DNA of 42,676 nt from Rickettsiales bacterium UBA2645 (lineage in GTDB: Bacteria > Pseudomonadota > Alphaproteobacteria > Rickettsiales > UBA1997): NCBI GenBank assembly GCA_002359655.1, contig DENL01000004.1, positions 6,538 through 49,213 on the forward strand, written 5' to 3'. The notes under the pieces were generated by a model. That model made no database searches. It worked only from the letters and a program-made list of their open reading frames with translations, and was not told the origin of the DNA. Every line of letters starts with the position of its first letter. Position 1 is the first letter of the stretch. A program made the position numbers and the translations under genes. Below are positions 32,316 through 40,840 of the stretch, one piece after another.

Positions 32316-33278
32316 ATGCAAGATAAAAAATCTTACATCAATTCCGCTATCAAAACTATCAATACCGAGATTGAAGGACTGACTTCTTTACTTGATTTTT
32401 TCGATGAAAATTACATCAAAGCTGTTGATTTAATCTTGAATTGTAAAGGTCGTATTGTGTTTAGCGGCATGGGGAAATCTGGCCATATTGCCAATAAAAT
32501 CGCCGCAACTTTTGCTTCGACTGGCACACCATCTTTTTTTATTCATCCCGGAGAAGCCAGCCACGGCGACTTAGGCATGATAACTTCTGATGATGTTGTG
32601 ATTCTTCTTTCAAATTCTGGCGAGACTAAAGAGCTCAAAGACATTATTTATTATTGTAGAAGATTTGACATTCCAATCATTGGTATTATTCGCCGCTTAG
32701 AATCAGAACTGACAAAAACCAGCACCATCGCTTTAGTTTTACCATTAATTCCCGAAGCCAATTCCATAAATGCTCCAACCACCTCAACCACAATGATGCT
32801 GGCTTTAGGAGATGCTTTAGCAGTCAGCTTGATTGAAGCTAAAGGATTTAGCTCAGAGAAATTCGGTACTTTTCATCCGGGTGGAAAACTGGGATCGAAC
32901 TTTTTGAAAGTTCAAGATTTGATGCGCAAAAATAGCGAAATTCCCTTGGTTACGGAAGATAAAAAAATGTCAGAAGTTTTACTAGAAATGACTTCCAAGC
33001 ATTTAGGTTGCACCGGAGTTATTGATTCCAAAAATAAATTAATTGGTATCATCACCGACGGAGATTTGCGTCGTCATATCGACAATAATTTTTTAAGTCA
33101 TAGCGCTTCAGATATTATGACCAAAAACCCAATCACCACTTCACCACAAAATTTAGCTGTTGAAGCAATTGCCGTAATGAATAGAAAATCGATCACTAGC
33201 GTTTTTGCTCTTGATGAGCAACAAAATATTGTTGGAATTCTTCATCTACACGATTGTTTGCGCAGCGGCGTAGTCTAA
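32316..33278 (+). CDS. kdsD: D-arabinose 5-phosphate isomerase (KpsF/GutQ family)
   Basis: Interconverts ribulose 5-phosphate and arabinose 5-phosphate, the first step to Kdo for LPS. The 320-residue protein has an N-terminal SIS domain (FSGMGKSGHIANKIAATFAS, HPGEASHGDLGMI, LSNSGETKEL) and two C-terminal CBS domains (about 205-320; GVIDSKNKLIGIITDGDLRR; ASDIMTKNPITTSPQNLAVE). This is the full KpsF/KdsD architecture. It heads a plus-strand run with pntB, efp, dapF, ccmH and the GNAT gene. Confidence 0.94.
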   Translation: MQDKKSYINSAIKTINTEIEGLTSLLDFFDENYIKAVDLILNCKGRIVFSGMGKSGHIANKIAATFASTGTPSFFIHPGEASHGDLGMITSDDVVILLSNSGETKELKDIIYYCRRFDIPIIGIIRRLESELTKTSTIALVLPLIPEANSINAPTTSTTMMLALGDALAVSLIEAKGFSSEKFGTFHPGGKLGSNFLKVQDLMRKNSEIPLVTEDKKMSEVLLEMTSKHLGCTGVIDSKNKLIGIITDGDLRRHIDNNFLSHSASDIMTKNPITTSPQNLAVEAIAVMNRKSITSVFALDEQQNIVGILHLHDCLRSGVV

Positions 33279-33299
33279 AAATAAATAATAATCATAACT

Positions 33300-34685
33300 A
33301 TGTTATCTCTAGTCGCCTTCTCTTACTTGGTTTCTTCCGTTTTGTTTATCTTGTCTTTATACGGACTTTCCTCGCCAAAAACTTCACGCATCGGAAATTA
33401 CTTCGGCATGGCTGGAATGGCCTTAGCGATTTTAACCACTCTGTTTTTACCACAAATCAAACATCATCTTTTGATCATCCTTGCTATCGCGATTGGCGGA
33501 GGAATTGGCTACTTGATCACCAAGCAAGTTAAAATGACTGCGATGCCACAATTAATTGCTGGCTTTCACTCTTTAGTTGGACTTGCATCAGTATTGATTG
33601 CGGCAAGCGCGCTTTGGTTGCCAGACGCTTTCAAAATTCTTGATGGCGGAAAAATTAAAGTTTCTAGCTTGATTGAAATGGGCTTGGGAGTTGTGATCGG
33701 AGCAATTACTTTCACAGGTTCAATAGTCGCTTTCTTGAAGCTAAACGGTAATATGAAATCAAAAATTACACTTTTCAAAGACACACAAAAAGTTACCAAA
33801 TACAGCTCTTACGCTCTTGGCGTAATCCTTCTTTTGTTTTTTATTTTTGGATCAAAATTTTTCTTTGTAATTCTAACACTACTTTCATTCTTCATTGGCT
33901 TCATGCTAATCGCGCCAGTTGGCGGCGCTGATATGCCAGTTGTAGTTTCAATGTTGAACTCTTATTCAGGTTGGGCATCAAGTGGCATTGGTTTTACTTT
34001 GGCTAATCCACTTTTGATCATCACTGGCGCTTTGGTTGGTGCATCTGGTGCAATTCTTAGCTACATCATGTGCAAAGCTATGAATCGCTCAATCATCAAT
34101 GTAATTTTCAGCAGCTTTGGTGAAAACACTGTTACAACTGCTGCAACTGATAAAGAACAAAAACCAATCAAACAAGCCAGTGCCGAAGACGCAGCTTATA
34201 TGATGAAAGGCGCTTCTTCAGTTATCATAGTTCCCGGCTACGGAATGGCAGTTGCTGGCGCACAACATGCAGTTGCAGAAATGACTCACCTGCTAGAAAA
34301 AGCTGGTGTTGAAGTTAAATTCGCCATTCACCCAGTTGCTGGTAGAATGCCGGGTCACATGAATGTTTTGTTAGCTGAAGCCAATATCGATTATGAAAAA
34401 GTTTTTGAGTTGGAAGAAATAAACGGCGAGTTCAAAACCACTGATATTGTTTTTGTAATTGGTGCCAATGATGTTACCAACCCAGCTGCTAAAACTGATA
34501 AAGCTAGTCCAATTTATGGCATGCCAATTTTAGATGTTGGTTTGGCCAAAACAGTTTTTTTCATAAAAAGATCAATGAATGCTGGCTACGCTGGCATTGA
34601 AAACGAGCTTTTTTTCAACGACAATACTCTAATGATTTTTGGTGATGCTAAAAAAGTTTCAGAAGAAATCGTTAGAAATCTATAA
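33300..34685 (+). CDS. pntB: NAD(P) transhydrogenase subunit beta
   Basis: The membrane and NADP(H)-binding subunit of the proton-translocating transhydrogenase. The 461-residue protein has about eight or nine hydrophobic helices in the first 270 residues and a soluble C-terminal NADP domain with VIIVPGYGMAVAGAQHAVAE, VKFAIHPVAGRMPGHMNVLL, FVIGANDVTNPAAKTDKASP and IYGMPILDV. The subunit pntA is not beside it; kdsD is upstream and efp follows, so pntA must lie elsewhere. This is unusual but not unknown. Confidence 0.95.
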   Translation: MLSLVAFSYLVSSVLFILSLYGLSSPKTSRIGNYFGMAGMALAILTTLFLPQIKHHLLIILAIAIGGGIGYLITKQVKMTAMPQLIAGFHSLVGLASVLIAASALWLPDAFKILDGGKIKVSSLIEMGLGVVIGAITFTGSIVAFLKLNGNMKSKITLFKDTQKVTKYSSYALGVILLLFFIFGSKFFFVILTLLSFFIGFMLIAPVGGADMPVVVSMLNSYSGWASSGIGFTLANPLLIITGALVGASGAILSYIMCKAMNRSIINVIFSSFGENTVTTAATDKEQKPIKQASAEDAAYMMKGASSVIIVPGYGMAVAGAQHAVAEMTHLLEKAGVEVKFAIHPVAGRMPGHMNVLLAEANIDYEKVFELEEINGEFKTTDIVFVIGANDVTNPAAKTDKASPIYGMPILDVGLAKTVFFIKRSMNAGYAGIENELFFNDNTLMIFGDAKKVSEEIVRNL

Positions 34686-34714
34686 TCTTCCATCTCAACA
34701 ACAAAAATAAATTT

Positions 34715-35293
34715 ATGAGCAAGACAAACGCTAATTCAATTCGAGTCGGAAATGTCATCGAATATCAAAATCAACTCTGGAAAGTTCTAAAACGCGATCA
34801 TGTAAAACCTGGAAAAGGCGGTGCTTACATTCAAGTTGAAATGAAAAATATTATGACAGGCAATAAAACCAATACCCGCTACAACTCTAGCGAGGATGTT
34901 GATGTTGCTTATGTCGAGCAAAAAAATTATCAGTTCCAATATTTCGATCAAAATGATTTGGTCGCTATGGATATGGAAAGTTTTGAATCTTTTAACTTAA
35001 GCAAAGATCTAGTTGGCGAAGCTTTGCCCTTCTTGCAAGAAGGCATGGATATTCGTGTTGAATATTGTAACGACAAACCAATCTCAATCGTTTTGCCTGA
35101 GCAAGTCAGCGGCATAATTGCCCAAGCTGATGCTGTTGTAAAAGGACAAACTGCCGCTTCTTCATACAAGCCAGCAATCCTTGAAAATGGAGTGCGCGTG
35201 ATGGTTCCACCTTTTGTCGAATCAGGAGAAGAAATTATCGTCAGAACCGAAGATTTCACCTATGTCGGCCGAGCCAAAAATACCAGCATGTAA
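34715..35293 (+). CDS. efp: Elongation factor P
   Basis: Rescues ribosomes stalled on polyproline. The 192-residue protein has the three-domain EF-P layout: NSIRVGNVIEYQNQLWKVLK, the tip loop KPGKGGAYIQVEMKNIMTG with the conserved modifiable Lys, and the C-terminal signature region (ILENGVRVMVPPFVESGEEI, VRTEDFTYVGRA). It sits 29 bp after pntB and 8 bp before dapF. No lysylation genes (epmA, epmB) are seen in the window. Confidence 0.97.
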   Translation: MSKTNANSIRVGNVIEYQNQLWKVLKRDHVKPGKGGAYIQVEMKNIMTGNKTNTRYNSSEDVDVAYVEQKNYQFQYFDQNDLVAMDMESFESFNLSKDLVGEALPFLQEGMDIRVEYCNDKPISIVLPEQVSGIIAQADAVVKGQTAASSYKPAILENGVRVMVPPFVESGEEIIVRTEDFTYVGRAKNTSM

Positions 35294-35301
35294 TTAATTT
35301 T

Positions 35302-36114
35302 ATGAAAATTCCTTTTCTTAAAATGGCTGGAGCCGGAAATGATTTTGTTATTTTTGATGCCCGCAAAACTTTGATAAAGCTGAGTGTTGAGCAAATTAAA
35401 AATATTTCTGATCGCAAAAATATTGGCTGCGATCAATTAGTTATTTTAAAAAATTCTTCGCAAGCTGATTGCTTGATGGAAATCTACAACTCTGACGGAT
35501 CAAATACAAAAGCCTGTGGCAACGCCACTAGATGCGTTGCATCAATTTTGATGAAAGAAAAAAACTGCCGCGAAGTAAAAATAAAAACCGCTGCCGGTAT
35601 TCTTAAATGCTGGAAAAATGGTGATTTAATTTCTGTCGATATGGGAATTCCTAGTTTTGAATGGCAAAAAATTCCTCTAGCTGCGGAAGTTGAAACTCAG
35701 AAAATTCTGCTGCACGATTTTATATTTGCTTGTGTTAACGTTGGCAATCCACACGCCGTGACTTTTATCACAGAAAAATTAAGCGATGAAAAATTTTTTG
35801 CAGTTGGCCCACAAGTTGAATGCGACAAAATTTTTCCGCAAAAAACCAATGTTGAATTTGCTCAAATTTTGTCTAATAATTTAATTGAAGTCAGAGTTTG
35901 GGAGCGAGGTGCCGGAGAAACTATGGCCTGTGGTAGTGGCGCTTGCGCTGTTGGAATTTTGGCAATCAAAAATAATTTAATAAAAAATAAAAAAGTTACC
36001 ACTCGCTTCAAGGGTGGCGATTTACTGATTGAGTGGAACGGATCAGGCTCTGCAGTTGTGATGACCGGAAGTTATAAAACCATTGGCGTTGGTGAAGTTG
36101 ATGTCAGCCAATAA
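35302..36114 (+). CDS. dapF: Diaminopimelate epimerase
   Basis: Interconverts LL- and meso-diaminopimelate for lysine and peptidoglycan. The 270-residue protein has MAGAGNDFVIFDAR, the first catalytic Cys in NSDGSNTKACGNATRC and the second in GAGETMACGSGACAVGI. Length is normal. It overlaps ccmH by 14 bp, so translation of the two may be coupled. It complements murF and mraY in showing that a DAP-type wall precursor path is kept. Confidence 0.97.
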   Translation: MKIPFLKMAGAGNDFVIFDARKTLIKLSVEQIKNISDRKNIGCDQLVILKNSSQADCLMEIYNSDGSNTKACGNATRCVASILMKEKNCREVKIKTAAGILKCWKNGDLISVDMGIPSFEWQKIPLAAEVETQKILLHDFIFACVNVGNPHAVTFITEKLSDEKFFAVGPQVECDKIFPQKTNVEFAQILSNNLIEVRVWERGAGETMACGSGACAVGILAIKNNLIKNKKVTTRFKGGDLLIEWNGSGSAVVMTGSYKTIGVGEVDVSQ

Positions 36115-36490
36115 ACTAAATTTTCTAATCGCGATTTTTATTTTTTTTTCGCTTAATTCTTTTGCCTTAACTCCAGAAAAACATTTGTCTGATAATGTTT
36201 CTGAGCAACGTGCGATGAAATTATTTCTAGAAGTAAGATGCCTAGTTTGCGAAGGTCAAGTTATTGAAAATTCCAATACTGAATTTGCTTTTGAAATGCG
36301 CAAACTAATCAGAGAGAAAATTTCTGATGGTAAAAGTGACAAGCAAATAAAGTCAGAATTAGTCAAAGAATTCGGCAGCGATATTCTGGTCTATTCCGAC
36401 TTTGACAAAAGTAATTTTCTACTTTGGTTATTGCCGATTGTCTTTGGAATCACAGTTCCAGTTTATATTTTCTACTTTCGCAAAAAGTAA
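36101..36490 (+). CDS. ccmH: Cytochrome c maturation protein CcmH
   Basis: The 129-residue protein starts at the ATG at 36101; an earlier in-frame TTG at 36083 would lie deeper inside dapF and put charged residues before the signal sequence. It has a signal or membrane segment (LNFLIAIFIFFSLNSFA), the redox motif RCLVCEGQ with the two Cys of a CxxC pair, LIREKISDGKSDKQIKSEL, and a C-terminal membrane helix (FLLWLLPIVFGITVPVYIFY). This is the classical CcmH/CycL layout that keeps apocytochrome c reduced for haem attachment. No other ccm genes are in the window. Confidence 0.9.
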   Translation: MSANKLNFLIAIFIFFSLNSFALTPEKHLSDNVSEQRAMKLFLEVRCLVCEGQVIENSNTEFAFEMRKLIREKISDGKSDKQIKSELVKEFGSDILVYSDFDKSNFLLWLLPIVFGITVPVYIFYFRKK

Positions 36491-36514
36491 TCTCTCTAAA
36501 TTTTACAGATTAGC

Positions 36515-37000
36515 ATGATAAAAAAACTAGGTAAAAATGATTGGCGAGAGTGGAAAGAAATCAGGCTCGAAGCTTTAAAAAAATCACCAGATAGTTTTTT
36601 ATCTTCCCACGCAGAAGAAAGTAAGAACCCCGATGAAATATGGATTGAGCAATTAAAAAGTTCAATAAAGTTTGGATATTTTATCGATGATAAAATTGTT
36701 GGCTGTTGCGGATTATCGCTTGAAAAAACAACAAAAACATCTCACACAGCAACACTTTTTGGAATGTATATCAAAGACGAAGCTCTAGGCAATGGCGCGG
36801 GTTTTGCGCTAGTTAATTTTGTAAAAAACTACGCAAAAAAGAATCACATAAAACATTTATATCTTGGCTGCAATGCCGAAAACTATCGCGCTGTTAAACT
36901 GTATAAAAAATGTGGTTTTAAAATTTATGGAACAAGACCAGATTATACCAAAATCGATAATAAATTTTATGATGATTTGATGATGATGTGTGAATTATAA
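36515..37000 (+). CDS. GNAT-family N-acetyltransferase
   Basis: A 161-residue protein with the GNAT core: WREWKEIRLEALKKSPDSFL at the start, the strand VGCCGLSLEK, motif A LFGMYIKDEALGNGAGFALV (acetyl-CoA pyrophosphate loop) and motif B LYLGCNAENYRAVKLYKKCG followed by F. The substrate could be a protein amino terminus, a polyamine or a small molecule. It is the last gene of the kdsD run and ends before a strong terminator. Confidence 0.88.
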   Translation: MIKKLGKNDWREWKEIRLEALKKSPDSFLSSHAEESKNPDEIWIEQLKSSIKFGYFIDDKIVGCCGLSLEKTTKTSHTATLFGMYIKDEALGNGAGFALVNFVKNYAKKNHIKHLYLGCNAENYRAVKLYKKCGFKIYGTRPDYTKIDNKFYDDLMMMCEL

Positions 37001-37058
37001 AGTCTGAAAAATTAAAAAAGAATTTCAATAAAGCTAAGAATGCAGAACTATGAAGCAT

Positions 37059-37097
37059 AAAAAAACCCGTCACATCATTTGATGTGACGGGTTTTTT
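37059..37097. terminator. Strong bidirectional intrinsic terminator
   Basis: The arms CCCGTCACATCA (37066-37077) and TGATGTGACGGG (37080-37091) are a perfect 12-base inverted repeat, flanked by seven As on the left and six Ts on the right. It lies between the convergent GNAT gene (plus, stop at 37000) and the TAXI-protein gene (minus, stop at 37123) and can serve both strands. It is the clearest terminator in the window. Confidence 0.95.
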
Positions 37098-37122
37098 AAA
37101 TTTTAGAATTTTTAAAAAGTTA

Positions 37123-38091
37123 TTACTTGGACAGACCAGCTTCCTTAAAGTATCTTTCAGCACCAGGATGAATAGGAGCTGATTGACCCTCTTTGATCAT
37201 ATCTTCTTTTTTCAAAGATGAAAATACTGGATGAAGAGTTTTGAAATTATCGAAATTTTCAAACACAGCTTTCGTTATATTATAAACAACATCAGAAGGA
37301 ACTTTTTCTGAAGTAACTAACCCAGCTTTTACACCAAATGTTTCGATGTTGTTTTGATTTCCAGCATACATTCCACCAGGAATAATTGCTTTAACATAAA
37401 AAGAGTTTGATTTGATTAGTTTATCGATTGTCTCTTTGTCGACGCTTAGAATTCTAGTTTTGCAGGTTTGAGTAGCTTCTTGAAGAACGCCGTTAGGATT
37501 TCCAGCAGCATAAATCATCACGTCAATTTTGCCATCGCATAAAGCTTTTGGTTGCTCAGATGGTTGCAGATAAGTAGTTGCAGCAAAGCTAGCTTTTGTC
37601 CAACCCTTTGCAGCCATCAAAACTTCCATAGTGGCGTACATGCCAGAACCTTGTGGACCGAAGTTTACTCTTTTGCCAACGATATCGTCTAATTTTTTAA
37701 TATCAGATTTGTCAGAAACCGCCATGGTAAAAGTTTCAGTGTAGAGAGAGAATACTGATCTTAACTCTTTGAAAGGTTTTTGATCGGAAAAAAATCCACT
37801 ACCGTTGAAAGCGTGATATTGCCAATCAGATTGCACAATACCAAAATCAATCGCACCATTTCTGATAGCGTTTAAGTTTGAAACTGAACCTCCAGTTGAT
37901 TCAACCGAACATCTAATTCCATGTTCTTTTCTACCGCGGTTTAGAAGTCTGCAGATTGCTCCACCAGCTGGATAATAAACTCCAGTGATACTTCCCGTCC
38001 CAACTGAGATATATCTAGTTGATGCAAAGGAATCTATAGCAAATGTTGCAACAGATATAAGTACTAGTGCCTGTAGAAAACTTTTTTTCAT
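37123..38091 (-). CDS. TAXI-family TRAP transporter solute-binding protein
   Basis: A 322-residue periplasmic protein. The signal peptide MKKSFLQALVLISVATFAIDSFAS is followed by RYISVGTGSITGVYYPAGGA and SVESTGGSVSNLNAIRNGAI, the signature start of TAXI (TRAP-associated extracytoplasmic immunogenic) proteins. DFGIVQSDWQYHAFNG and PQGSGMYATMEVLMAAKGWT are further family blocks. TAXI proteins deliver organic acids such as glutamate or C4-dicarboxylates to a fused TRAP membrane protein. No TRAP membrane gene is adjacent in this window. The next gene upstream is a DAACS-type symporter reading the other way. Confidence 0.92.
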   Translation of the reverse strand: MKKSFLQALVLISVATFAIDSFASTRYISVGTGSITGVYYPAGGAICRLLNRGRKEHGIRCSVESTGGSVSNLNAIRNGAIDFGIVQSDWQYHAFNGSGFFSDQKPFKELRSVFSLYTETFTMAVSDKSDIKKLDDIVGKRVNFGPQGSGMYATMEVLMAAKGWTKASFAATTYLQPSEQPKALCDGKIDVMIYAAGNPNGVLQEATQTCKTRILSVDKETIDKLIKSNSFYVKAIIPGGMYAGNQNNIETFGVKAGLVTSEKVPSDVVYNITKAVFENFDNFKTLHPVFSSLKKEDMIKEGQSAPIHPGAERYFKEAGLSK

Positions 38092-38524
38092 TTTGATAAT
38101 GTTCAGGAAATTAGTTGAAAAGACTAGCTTGGCTGCGTTAATAACAGCGAAAATTACATGATTTACTGGAAAGCAAAAATTGGATTTTATTTTTAAAAGT
38201 CAAAATCTTTTTAAGCTACTTGATTTACAAAAAAGCATATAAAAAATTAAAATTTCTTGCATGAAAAATTCAAATCTAAATTCAAGAATCACACTGACAA
38301 AGATTGCTAACTGGAAGGCATAAATCAAAAAGTTATAAACTTGACATTAAAAAAGTCGGTCTATAACTTGTGAGTCAATCAGTGCTGGTAACACTTACTC
38401 TCTAGGCTCTCAAAGGCATCTTAGCTGTTAAAATAAGATTAGGTTAATTCACAAAGAATCTATCCGAGCACCAAATCACTTTAACCTATTCTAACCTTTA
38501 AATATTAATCAAACAAATTTAATC
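38092..38524. other. Intergenic region between divergent TAXI and symporter genes, no gene seen
   Basis: These 433 bases hold no convincing open frame. They must contain the promoters of two divergent transport genes. Besides the TTGACA/TATAAC pair (38341-38367), nothing structured stands out; short inverted matches such as AGTG/CACT near 38380 are too weak to interpret. Confidence 0.6.
38341..38367 (+). promoter_or_regulatory. Putative sigma-70 promoter for the symporter operon
   Basis: TTGACA (38341-38346) is a perfect -35 box. TATAAC (38362-38367) follows after 15 bases, a little short of the usual 16-18. It points to the symporter gene, about 158 bases upstream of the start codon, which would imply a long leader. 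Confidence 0.4.
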
Positions 38525-39751
38525 ATGAAACTTTGGCAACAAGTTCTTATTGGCCTTATTTTGGGCGTAGTAGCAGGTATTGTTTTAGGAGAAAAAGCAG
38601 CTGGTCTAAAAATTTTTGGTACCATATTCATCAGCTTAATCAAAATGGTTATTGTGCCTTTGATTTTCTTCGCCCTTCTTTCTGGTATCACTTCCATGCA
38701 AGGCCAAGGCAACTTTACTAGAGTTGGATTAAAAGGTTTTAGCGCATATATACTGACCGCAATTTTTGCTGTTTTAATTGGACTTACAGCAGGAACTTTA
38801 TTTCATCCAGGAGCTGGTGTCGATCTTCACTCTATTCTTTCAAATTCCGATTCACAGCCAGCAGTCATCAGTAAAGTTCCGCCAACAGTTACAGAATTTT
38901 TGCTGAACTTGATTCCTGTTAACCCTTTAAATGCAATGGTTACAGATAACTTCTTACAAATTATTATTTTTTCCATTTTCACTGGAATCACCATCAACAT
39001 GATTGGTGATAAAGGCAAACCACTAAAAGAACTTATTTATTCTGGTTCTCAAATGGCATTTAAGATGATCGATATCATCATCAGACTTGCACCTCTTGGA
39101 GTTTTTGGTTACATATCTTGGGTTATTGGAACTCAAGGTTTGGAAATATTAGAATCACTAGCAAAACTAATATTAGCAGTTTTGGCAGCATGCACTTTCC
39201 AATATTTAATATTTGGTCTGATGATTTTAGTTTTCGCGCGCCTTTCTCCTCTGCCATTTTATCGCAAAATTCTTTTTACTCAATCAATCGCGTTTTCAAC
39301 AAGTAGCAGCAAAGCAACTCTTTCTACTGCAATGACTCAATTACAAGAAAAGCTTGGTGTTTCAAAAGCCAACTCTAACTTCTTGTTGCCACTTGGGGTT
39401 TGTATCAACATGGACGGTACTGCAATTTATCTGGGTATCTGCGCCTTGTTTTTCTCTCAAGCCTATGGAATTGATCTGACTACACAAAACTATTTTATGT
39501 TAGTTTTAACTTGTACCCTTGGTTCAATCGGAGCTGCAGGAATTCCAAGTGGATCAATTATTTTCATGAGCATGGTTCTTTCTTCAGTCGGCTTACCAAT
39601 CGAAGGTATTGGAATTATCCTTGGTGTTGACAGAGTTTTGGACATGGTAAGAACAACTATCAACATCACTGGCGATAGTGCTATTACCTTGATCGTTGAC
39701 AAATCAGAAGGTGCTCTAGATGAAAAACTATACAATAAAAAAGAAGTTTAA
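38525..39751 (+). CDS. Dicarboxylate/amino acid:cation symporter (DAACS family)
   Basis: A 408-residue inner-membrane carrier with about eight helices plus re-entrant loops. Family signatures are GLILGVVAGIVLGEKAAGLK, the Ser-rich hairpin SIAFSTSSSKATLSTAM, NMDGTAIYLGICALFFSQ (the NMDGT motif of helix 7) and GVDRVLDMVRTTINITGDSA (helix 8). Members take up glutamate, aspartate or C4-dicarboxylates with sodium or protons. It is followed by lolA after 7 bp. With the divergent TAXI gene, two organic-acid uptake genes sit together, which would suit feeding on TCA-type carbon. Confidence 0.93.
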   Translation: MKLWQQVLIGLILGVVAGIVLGEKAAGLKIFGTIFISLIKMVIVPLIFFALLSGITSMQGQGNFTRVGLKGFSAYILTAIFAVLIGLTAGTLFHPGAGVDLHSILSNSDSQPAVISKVPPTVTEFLLNLIPVNPLNAMVTDNFLQIIIFSIFTGITINMIGDKGKPLKELIYSGSQMAFKMIDIIIRLAPLGVFGYISWVIGTQGLEILESLAKLILAVLAACTFQYLIFGLMILVFARLSPLPFYRKILFTQSIAFSTSSSKATLSTAMTQLQEKLGVSKANSNFLLPLGVCINMDGTAIYLGICALFFSQAYGIDLTTQNYFMLVLTCTLGSIGAAGIPSGSIIFMSMVLSSVGLPIEGIGIILGVDRVLDMVRTTINITGDSAITLIVDKSEGALDEKLYNKKEV

Positions 39752-39758
39752 TAATCAG

Positions 39759-40415
39759 ATGAACACAACATTAACTAGCTACGCAAAGTGCTTTGTCACT
39801 TGCGTAGCTTTTTATTTTCTAAACTTAATTAGCTTAGAAGAATCTTTCTCCAAAGACTTAAAAGAAAATAACATCACCCAAAACTACGCTAGCGAGCTAC
39901 AGCAAGTCGAATCCTACCTGAATAATATTCAAAATCTCTCAACAAAGTTTATTCAAGAAACTTCTGAAGGAAATATTTCCGAAGGAAAACTTTTTCTCTC
40001 GCGTCCGGGAAAAATGCGCGTTGAATATAATGGTCAGCCAAAAATTCTGATCATCGTAAACGACTCAGTTCTTGCTTATACCGATGTTGAACTTGATGAA
40101 ACTTCTTATCTTGGCACAAACACTACTCCAGCTTCTTTTCTGACTAGATCCAATATTTCTTTTTCAGCCAAAGATGTTGAGATCACTAATATTAAAAAGT
40201 CTGACAATCAGATTAAAATTTCTGTGATGAAAAAAAATCGTAAAGAAGCAGGAGAATTCAGCGTAATTTTTAGCACTAATCCTCTAAAATTTATTAAGAT
40301 GGAAGTTAAAAATGATCTCGATCAAATCACTAGCGTAACGCTGAAAGATCCTGATTTCTCTAAACCAATATCGAGTAATCTTTTTGTTATAAAAAATAAA
40401 AATTTACCAAACTAA
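39759..40415 (+). CDS. lolA: Outer-membrane lipoprotein carrier protein LolA
   Basis: Carries lipoproteins across the periplasm to the outer membrane. The start is set at the ATG at 39759, 7 bp after the symporter stop; an upstream ATG at 39720 lies inside the symporter gene. The 218-residue product has a signal segment (SYAKCFVTCVAFYFLNLISL), then VESYLNNIQNLSTKFIQETS, GKLFLSRPGKMRVEYNGQPK and FSTNPLKFIKMEVKNDLDQI, matching the LolA core of alternating strands where YxxPxxxRxEY is typical. The stop overlaps the start of tolR by one base. Its link to a Tol pair is an envelope-biogenesis theme. Confidence 0.85.
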   Translation: MNTTLTSYAKCFVTCVAFYFLNLISLEESFSKDLKENNITQNYASELQQVESYLNNIQNLSTKFIQETSEGNISEGKLFLSRPGKMRVEYNGQPKILIIVNDSVLAYTDVELDETSYLGTNTTPASFLTRSNISFSAKDVEITNIKKSDNQIKISVMKKNRKEAGEFSVIFSTNPLKFIKMEVKNDLDQITSVTLKDPDFSKPISSNLFVIKNKNLPN

Positions 40416-40840
40416 TGGGTGCAAGTTTTTTTAATCAAAAAAATTCTAGTAAAAAAAAGCGCATTATCAGCGAAATAAATATCACTCCTTTTGTCGATGT
40501 TTTACTGGTTTTGCTGATAATTTTTATGGTCGCTGCACCAATGATGACAAGCAATGTGAATGTTGATTTGCCAAAAGGAGCTGCAGCACCAAATAATGAA
40601 AAAATTCAACCAATCTCAGTTTCAATACAATCTGATGGCACACTTTTTTTACAAGATGAGGCAATTAAACTTGGCTTACTTTCAGCAAAACTTTTAGAAG
40701 TTACGGGCAATAATTTAAACAGCAAAATTCAAGTAAGAGCCGATAAAAAAATTGATTATGGCCGCGTGATGGATGTCATTAAAACAATAAATTTAAGTGG
40801 ATTTAGTCAGGTGGTTTTAGTTACCGAATTAGCTCAATGA
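40415..40840 (+). CDS. tolR: ExbD/TolR-family biopolymer transport protein
   Basis: A 141-residue protein with one membrane helix. The stretch ISEINITPFVDVLLVLLIIF carries the conserved Asp of the transmembrane proton path (FVDVLL). The periplasmic domain has VNVDLPKG and the QVRADKKIDYGRVMDVIKTI block typical of TolR. The start overlaps the lolA stop, and the stop overlaps tolA by 4 bp. TolR works with TolQ to power TolA, but no tolQ is in this window. Confidence 0.9.
   Translation: MGASFFNQKNSSKKKRIISEINITPFVDVLLVLLIIFMVAAPMMTSNVNVDLPKGAAAPNNEKIQPISVSIQSDGTLFLQDEAIKLGLLSAKLLEVTGNNLNSKIQVRADKKIDYGRVMDVIKTINLSGFSQVVLVTELAQ

Noticed and set aside
33254..33532. 92-codon frame overlapping the kdsD end and pntB start
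   Set aside because: Out of frame with the well-supported pntB and with no features of its own.
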